From the NCBI RefSeq assembly GCF_035917975.1, contig NZ_CP109130.1:3844001-3908000 (forward strand): a stretch of 64,000 nt of DNA, given 5' to 3'. This document shows positions 59,901 to 64,000 of this stretch, one piece after another. The notes below the pieces were generated by a model, which was not told where the DNA came from, did not search any database, and worked only from the letters and a program-made list of their open reading frames with translations. The number at the start of each line of letters is the position of its first letter. The first letter of the stretch is position 1. The translations under genes and the position numbers were made by a program. Source of the DNA: Streptosporangium sp. NBC_01756 (GTDB lineage Bacteria; Actinomycetota; Actinomycetes; Streptosporangiales; Streptosporangiaceae).

Positions 59901-61145
59901 CGCGAGGCGCTCGGCCTGCGCGACCGGCTCGCCGGCGGCAAGCCGGTCACCATCCGGGTGACCGGCACCGAGGAGTCGCCCTACACCTACAACCTCGCCC
60001 CCTACGAGGAAGGCCGGGTGCCCCGCTCGATGCACTACACCTTCACCGAGCGCGACCTGGCCCGGATCGACCTGGACACCCACATCGTCGCTCCAGCGCG
60101 CTACAACGACTGGCGGTACGCGCTGAAGACCGACGACGTGATGCCGATGTCGACATCGCTCACAGGGTGGGGCGCCCCCCGGCTCACCCTGCAGGAACGC
60201 CGCGACTGGGTCGGACCGCTCGACTCCGGGGTCCTCTGGTCGCACGGCATGGAGGAGATGCGCGGCACGCCGACGGAGGACCGGGTTCCGCAGTGGACCC
60301 TGGAGGTGTTCGACAAGCCGGTCCGCACCCGGCAGTCCTGGATGACCACCCCGTTCACGCCCGGCGCCGCGACCGGCTCGGACAAGGTCTACAAGCTCGC
60401 CAAGCCGGGCGCGAACCTCGGCGCGTTCTTCCGGTGCATGATGTGCGTCCAGGGCGACAGCCTGTGGGCGGAGTTCGAGCCCAGCTACGGCTCGCCGGGG
60501 GCCAGGAAGTACAACGCCGACTACTGGCCGACCACCGACCTGTCCAAGCCGGGCTTCGACGTCCGCCTCTACCGGGACGGCAAGGAGATCCCGCGCACCC
60601 AGGTCGGCGGCACCACCATCCTGCCGGTCTTCCCCCTACCGCAAAGCCCCGGCAGCTACCGGCTGACCGCCAAGAACGACCGGCACGACACCGAGTGGAC
60701 CTTCACCACCCCGGTCTCAGCCGCTCCCCTGCCGGGATCCTTCTGCTCCCTCGAAGCGCTGTACGGCACGGCGGAGCCCTGCAAACCCGCCCCGGTCGTG
60801 TTCGTCGGCTACGACCTGGGCGACACGCTGGACGTCGCCAACAGCGTCCGCGCCGGCCGTACGCACACCTTCACCGTCTCCCCCTACCACTCCCCGTCCG
60901 CCTCCAAGATGCCTGACATCGCCGGCCTGAAGCTGTGGGCCAGCACCGACGACGGCGCCACCTACACCCCCGTCACCGTCAAGCGCGGCAAGGACGGCAC
61001 CTACACCGCCACAACCCGCTACCCGGCCCTCAAGCAGACCAAGGGGGCCGTGACCCTCAAGGTCGAGGCCTGGGACAAGGCGGGCAACACCGTCAAGCAG
61101 ACCACCGTCCGCGCCTTCAACCTCCGCGGCCACTCCGCCGAATAA
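56988..61145 (+). CDS. Large secreted S8 (subtilisin-type) serine peptidase
   Basis: 1385-aa exported peptidase. The signal peptide lies at about residues 25-50 (SLLAASVMVLGTLVVPSTAALA). A propeptide region follows, then the subtilase domain with Asp in VLDTGVDAKHP near 293, His in GHGHGTHVAS near 325 and Ser in NGTSMATPHVAG near 500. A PA-like insertion (GKLVLLEAP, GAAAIAHFPRPG) lies near 885-940. A long beta-rich C-terminal part ends in an Ig-like segment. AAAGGG precedes the ATG. It should degrade extracellular protein. The preceding LAL regulator probably controls it, and a terminator follows. Confidence 0.92.
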   Translation: MSVPGSHDRPPSGGFGPPPVRTGARRKVTHGGSLLAASVMVLGTLVVPSTAALAHEQEPAPATPATEPVSGPIALNGPIALTGLGRGDRTVTLITGDRVRLSDAGGGKYAVRPEAGVRPDGTSAQLSTLATPKGVYVTPSDAVAAINAGRLDRELFNVTYLAENGYTDDKTKQLPVIVQYPQQHTDKAVASAAKAIPASEPVLALESVNASALQVTKAEAGAFWNAVRAVPDKKGANRITGPANVPGTLRGDIAKVWLDGKVKADLAESVPMIGAPQAWAGGHDGAGVKVAVLDTGVDAKHPDLVGRIADSRSFIPGQEVQDGHGHGTHVASTIAGSGAAGGGKHKGVAPGAQLIVGKVLSNEGSGSDSQIIEGMEWAAASGAKVISMSLGGDATDGTDPMSQAVNALSASTGALFVIAAGNTGASGAETVATPGTADAALTVAAVDKSDAWATFSSQGPRIGGGLKPDIAAPGVAIAAARAAGTAMGTPLDEHYTAANGTSMATPHVAGAAAIMAQQHPDWTGPQIKAALMSTAKDDALSVYKQGSGRVDVARAYTQQVFAVTTGADFGAVESDAAPVTRELTYTNLGGRPVTLILTPGLRTSDGGAVEGGLSLAETTLTVPAGGTATATATVDPKALADLDNYTGAVTATADGVQLRTPVGVVREVPKATLTIHTLGRDGKPRSPLAQDTIDVSGDKGVLGGVALTAEGTTVTRVPQGVISVTQVMDWVGDDERDNLALMSVPELTVTGDTEITLDARKLTEIRFTTPQPAEPLSNVPYLAYQRTVSNGTPYMGFVWPGRTWARVWALPTEKVTKGAFRFHTRFTLGRSEVAMSVRGRGGLTLHPVSALHGVNTYGVHEQNDGFPDFRPFTGTRELEVVDAGEGRPEDIAGRDLRGKLVLLEAPKSAGLSGPMCGVQIERIGPIRDAGAAAIAHFPRPGTGCAIPLGFTQIPFTGEARPIGVPTVSLPSREALGLRDRLAGGKPVTIRVTGTEESPYTYNLAPYEEGRVPRSMHYTFTERDLARIDLDTHIVAPARYNDWRYALKTDDVMPMSTSLTGWGAPRLTLQERRDWVGPLDSGVLWSHGMEEMRGTPTEDRVPQWTLEVFDKPVRTRQSWMTTPFTPGAATGSDKVYKLAKPGANLGAFFRCMMCVQGDSLWAEFEPSYGSPGARKYNADYWPTTDLSKPGFDVRLYRDGKEIPRTQVGGTTILPVFPLPQSPGSYRLTAKNDRHDTEWTFTTPVSAAPLPGSFCSLEALYGTAEPCKPAPVVFVGYDLGDTLDVANSVRAGRTHTFTVSPYHSPSASKMPDIAGLKLWASTDDGATYTPVTVKRGKDGTYTATTRYPALKQTKGAVTLKVEAWDKAGNTVKQTTVRAFNLRGHSAE

Positions 61146-61158
61146 CCCCACCGAACAG

Positions 61159-61195
61159 AGAAACCCCAGGTCACGCTAGACGGCCTGGGGTTTCT
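61159..61195 (+). terminator. Terminator after S8 peptidase
   Basis: Perfect 12-bp stem (AGAAACCCCAGG with its complement) with a 13-nt loop and a T-containing 3' arm, 14 nt after the stop codon. From 61196 to 61466 I see no convincing gene. Confidence 0.85.
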
Positions 61196-61466
61196 CCCGG
61201 TGCGTCGCGCCACGTGGCCGACGTACGAAGCGTGGGAGCCGGAACGGGCGGCGGTAGCCGGCGAAGATCGGGCAAGTGGAGGTCCGCCGTTCGCGGAGAC
61301 CTCCTGCTGTCCCTCCGGCGTGAGGTTCATCCAGAACACCGCTGGACACTGCTTCGCCTCGTTCGTGATCGAGATCGCTGATGACGGCCGGATCCTGCTG
61401 GAATGCGCCATCGAGACCGGCATCGAGCCGGGTGTGACGTCGAGGCCGGCGCCGAGGACCACCCGC

Positions 61467-61715
61467 CTACTGTGCCTCGTCGGCCACCGATGACTGCTCG
61501 GCCATTCCACGGGGCATCAGCAGGAACACCTTGGGCGACAGGCGGTCCATGTCTCCGCCCCTGCCGAACACCAGGCCGGCGGCGAAGTCCACGAACTGCT
61601 TGGCCTCGCTGTCCGGCAGCTTGGTGAGGTCCATCACCACGGGGGTGCCCGTACGGAAGAAATGCCCCACGTAGATTGCCTCGTTGTAGTCCCGGGGACA
61701 CAGCGTCTTGATCAT
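61467..61715 (-). CDS. Short SepF-family protein
   Basis: 82-aa protein matching the SepF C-terminal core: PRDYNEAIYVGHFFRTGTPVVM, DLTKLPDSEAKQFVDFAAGLVFG, GGDMDRLSPKVFLL. SepF tethers FtsZ to the membrane, but full SepF has an N-terminal amphipathic helix and linker, missing here. The ATG 61715 has GGTGGAG 9 nt upstream; GTG 61730 is too close to that site. It is far from any cell-division cluster. It may be a paralogue of the main SepF with a specialised role. Confidence 0.85.
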   Translation of the reverse strand: MIKTLCPRDYNEAIYVGHFFRTGTPVVMDLTKLPDSEAKQFVDFAAGLVFGRGGDMDRLSPKVFLLMPRGMAEQSSVADEAQ

Positions 61716-61799
61716 TGCATCAGTCTCCACCTCCCACGACGGCCGTCAAGCCGTCTTCCGTATTGACGACGCGGCGCCCGGCCGTCGCCGGCGCCGGTG

Positions 61800-62996
61800 T
61801 CACCGCACGGCGCCGGCGCGGCCGACGGTGTCCTTGACGATACGACCGCCCGCGACGACGAGCGGGGGATCCAGCAGCGCGTCGACGCCGGCACGCGGGT
61901 CGGCGTCGACCGCGATCAGGTCGGCCAGGTAGCCGGTTCTGATCGCACCCGCCCCCGTCAGTCCGGCTGCCCGCATCCCGGCCTCAGTGGCCGCTGCCAG
62001 CGCCTGCCGTACGGACAGACCCGAGGCGACGAGGCCGTGCAGCCCGTCGACGACTCCGCCGACGTGCGGGTGCCGGGGGATGCCCGAGTCGGTCCCGGCG
62101 AGGATCGGCACCCCTGCGGCGTGCAGCCGGGCGACCCAGCCGCCCCTGACGTCGAGGGAGATGGGATGGGCGTGCGCGCCGGCGAGCCCCAGCGTCGGAC
62201 AGACCGCGGTCCCGGCGCTCACCAGGTCGCGGACCACGGCCTCGTCATAGCCGTCCCCGCCCTCAGCCGAGATGAACGTCGCATGCTCGACCGAGTCGAC
62301 CCCCGCGGCGGCCGCCGCCCGGACGCCCACCGTCGACAGGGCGTGTGCGGCGACGGTGGTCCCGAGCCGGTGCGCCTCGTCGACGATCGCCGCCAGGGCC
62401 GCCTCGGACACCTCGAACCGCAACGGATCCGTGCCCGGGGTCATCCGCCCGCCGGTCACCATGACCTTGACGAGATCCGCCCCGGCTCCGATCTCCTCCC
62501 GCACGGCGGCTCGGGCCTGTTCGGGCCCGTCGATCTCGTTGCCCATGAACCAGCAGTGCCCGTTCGGCCGGGTCAGGGGCCGACCGGCGACCATCAGGCG
62601 CGGGCCCGGTGTCGTCCCGTTCCGGATCTCGTCGCGAATCCGTACGGAGAGCCCGCGCGGCGCGCCGAGGTCTCTGGCGAAGGTCACTCCGCTCTCCACC
62701 AGTTGCCGTGCCGAGAGCCGCATCCCGTCCAGTTGCGCCTGCTCGTCCTTGGCGAGCATGCTCGCCACCGGATCGGCTCCCGCGTCGAAGGCCAGGTGCA
62801 CGTGCGCGTCCATCAACCCGGGGAACAGGACGCGCTCGCCGAGGTCCACGACCGTCGCCCGCTCGTGGGGCGGCGCGTCGGCGGCCGGTCCGACCCAAGT
62901 GATCCGGTCGTCCTCGACGAGGACGACCGCGTCGGCGACGGCACTGTCGGCGAGCACGTCCGTGATCACGGTGGCCGCCCTGAACGCGATCATCAT
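61800..62996 (-). CDS. Imidazolonepropionase-like amidohydrolase
   Basis: 398-aa metal-dependent hydrolase. HVHLAF near residue 65 (first metal site), a Lys in GADLVKVMVTGG near 176 (carboxylated in relatives), AHAL and SVEHATF for the other His ligands, and the catalytic Asp in AGTDSGIPRHPH near 307 are all present. It has the usual TIM-barrel plus sandwich length. The substrate is probably a cyclic amide, dipeptide or xenobiotic carbamate. Its start overlaps the IclR stop by 4 nt (ATGA), so the two are an operon and the regulator is likely to respond to the hydrolase substrate. Confidence 0.88.
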   Translation of the reverse strand: MMIAFRAATVITDVLADSAVADAVVLVEDDRITWVGPAADAPPHERATVVDLGERVLFPGLMDAHVHLAFDAGADPVASMLAKDEQAQLDGMRLSARQLVESGVTFARDLGAPRGLSVRIRDEIRNGTTPGPRLMVAGRPLTRPNGHCWFMGNEIDGPEQARAAVREEIGAGADLVKVMVTGGRMTPGTDPLRFEVSEAALAAIVDEAHRLGTTVAAHALSTVGVRAAAAAGVDSVEHATFISAEGGDGYDEAVVRDLVSAGTAVCPTLGLAGAHAHPISLDVRGGWVARLHAAGVPILAGTDSGIPRHPHVGGVVDGLHGLVASGLSVRQALAAATEAGMRAAGLTGAGAIRTGYLADLIAVDADPRAGVDALLDPPLVVAGGRIVKDTVGRAGAVR

Positions 62997-63835
62997 GTGG
63001 TCTCCCGTTCTCCGTCGATGCCGCCTTCGCGGTATCCCAAGCTCTGTGACACGGCCGTGGCGGTGTCCTGGACGGCGGCGGAGACGCTGGCCAGCCGCCG
63101 CTCGTCCACCGCCCGGTCCCGCATCGTCACGCAGACGCAGTACCTCACCGATCCCTCGGTGTCCCAGACCGGCGCCGACACACCGACCGTGTGCGGGGTG
63201 ATCTCCCCGTCGCTGACCCAGACCCCCTCGGTTCTGATCCTGGCGAGCAGCTCGCGGATGACCTCCGGGTCGGTCGGTGTCCGGTCGGTGTAGCGCGGCA
63301 GGGGCGCGGCGAGAACCTCTTGGAGGAAGCGCTCGTCCTGGAACGCCAGCAGGGTCTTCCCCGCCCCGGCGTTCAGGCCGATGGTGTCACCGATCTCCAC
63401 GGTGACCGCGGTCTCCGCGTTGATGTCCAGTCGCTCGACACAGACGTAGCGGTGGCCTCGGAGCGTGTAGAAGAGCACGACCTCGCCCGTCTGCTCGGCC
63501 AGGCGGATCAGGTGCCGCCGGGCGGCCGTCCGCGGTGCCCGCCGCCCGGCCGCCCGGCCGAGCGCCACCGCGGCCGGGCCCAGAGAGTAGGAACCGCGTG
63601 CTTCGGCCTGCTCCAGGAACTGCCGCACCTCAAGGGACCGGACGATCCGGTGAGTCACCGCCTTGTGCATGCCCAGGTGCTTGGCCAGATCGGAGACGCG
63701 CCACTCGGCCTGCCCCACGAAGGCCTCCAGCACGGTCAGCACCCGGTCCACGCCCTGCAACGATGCGGGCTTGACGGGCTCCTCTGTCACGTCTTCCTCC
63801 AACCGCGAGTCAACTCCGAGGATCATCGCGTCCAT
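62993..63835 (-). CDS. IclR-family transcriptional regulator
   Basis: 280-aa regulator. The N-terminal winged HTH is VDRVLTVLEAFVGQAEWRVSDLAKHLGMHKAVTHRIVRSL. The GAF-like effector domain has VEIGDTIGLNAGAGKTLLAF, VSDGEITPHTVGVSAPVWD and VCVTM. The start at 63835 gives a ~20-residue variable leader before the HTH; an internal start is possible. It is the first gene of the operon with the amidohydrolase, with a 4-nt overlap. It probably represses its own operon until a small carboxylate or the hydrolase substrate binds. Confidence 0.88.
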   Translation of the reverse strand: MDAMILGVDSRLEEDVTEEPVKPASLQGVDRVLTVLEAFVGQAEWRVSDLAKHLGMHKAVTHRIVRSLEVRQFLEQAEARGSYSLGPAAVALGRAAGRRAPRTAARRHLIRLAEQTGEVVLFYTLRGHRYVCVERLDINAETAVTVEIGDTIGLNAGAGKTLLAFQDERFLQEVLAAPLPRYTDRTPTDPEVIRELLARIRTEGVWVSDGEITPHTVGVSAPVWDTEGSVRYCVCVTMRDRAVDERRLASVSAAVQDTATAVSQSLGYREGGIDGERETT

Positions 63836-63867
63836 TCTCGATCACTGCCGTGGGCCCTCGGGCTCGT

Positions 63868-64000
63868 TCATCGGAGCCCGCCTACCAGCGAGCCGACGCG
63901 CTCGATCTCCGACTCCGTGTTGTAGTAGTGCGCCGATGCCCGGACCACACTGGCCAGCCCCCGTGAAGGCAGGTCCCACTGCGAGGACGTGGACTTGGAG
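63868..64000 (-). CDS. Class V aminotransferase / cysteine-desulfurase-like, C-terminal end (partial)
   Basis: The last 43 codons of a minus-strand gene cut by the window edge. The reading includes [22 protein letters not shown] and ends [13 protein letters not shown] before TGA at 63868-63870. [13 protein letters not shown]-type ends are characteristic of SufS/CsdA-like class V PLP enzymes. It ends 33 nt from the IclR start and may be read in the same direction. Confidence 0.7.
   Translation of the reverse strand, partial: SKSTSSQWDLPSRGLASVVRASAHYYNTESEIERVGSLVGGLR

Noticed and set aside
61200-61493. 97-aa plus-strand open frame after the S8 terminator
   Set aside because: It overlaps the SepF-like gene on the other strand, has no recognisable domain, and lacks a convincing ribosome site.

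Overview
The window is 64 kb of high-GC actinomycete chromosome. Nearly every coding gene has G/C at third codon positions, several genes start with GTG or TTG, and ribosome sites are AGGAGG-like. The gene families (LAL and LuxR regulators, DUF1048-PadR pairs, SapA-like exported protein, DUF4097, STPK with WD40 repeats, PspC, SepF) are typical of filamentous actinomycetes. The style fits Streptosporangiaceae or a close relative, but no rRNA or other decisive marker is present, so the genus is left open.

Layout. 1-14 kb is metabolic and exporter territory: three aldo/keto reductases, a Tat-exported PhoX-type protein, an amidohydrolase flanked on both sides by unrelated 34-bp tandem repeats, a TetR gene with an operator-like palindrome at its start, a divergent TetR/ABC exporter module with two matching operator-like sites, and a secreted PQQ-type beta-propeller. 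14-15 kb is a PadR operon with two DUF1048 proteins. 15.5-26.3 kb is a biosynthetic cluster. It holds an indigoidine-synthetase-type NRPS (A with embedded oxidase, PCP, TE), then a tautomerase, a serine acetyltransferase, two ATP-grasp ligases, an MFS exporter and a DNA-methylase-fold methyltransferase, mostly with overlapping ends. A cysteine-synthase homologue is convergent. The content suggests activated serine, a beta-substituted alanine and ATP-dependent ligation combined with glutamine-derived chemistry. That combination does not match any pathway I can name.

27-44 kb is accessory DNA. It contains a type VII secretion-like trio (Pro/Thr-rich EspC-like protein, YbaB-like protein, CpnT-N-terminus-like protein), a PepSY lipoprotein, a YefM-YoeB toxin-antitoxin pair, an integrase remnant and a perfect 103-bp duplication of the tRNA-Phe 3' end. 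Three minus-strand tRNA genes (Phe, Asp, Glu) follow. A short core stretch carries a metallophosphoesterase, a Zincin-like protein, an MFS transporter, PspC, glutaryl-CoA dehydrogenase and an exonuclease. A 2.5-kb degenerate element then sits in tRNA-Lys. It carries a tyrosine recombinase whose catalytic Tyr is lost and two small envelope proteins that look like free-standing extracellular domains of FtsX and FtsH.

44-64 kb holds an AraC/hydrolase pair, a GNAT, a SapA-like exported protein, an internally deleted regulator beside DUF4097, a LuxR protein, a serine/threonine kinase with seven nearly identical WD40 blades, a VOC protein, a large LAL regulator followed by a tiny acidic ORF and a giant S8 peptidase, a short SepF, an amidohydrolase/IclR operon and the C-terminal end of a class V aminotransferase cut by the window edge.
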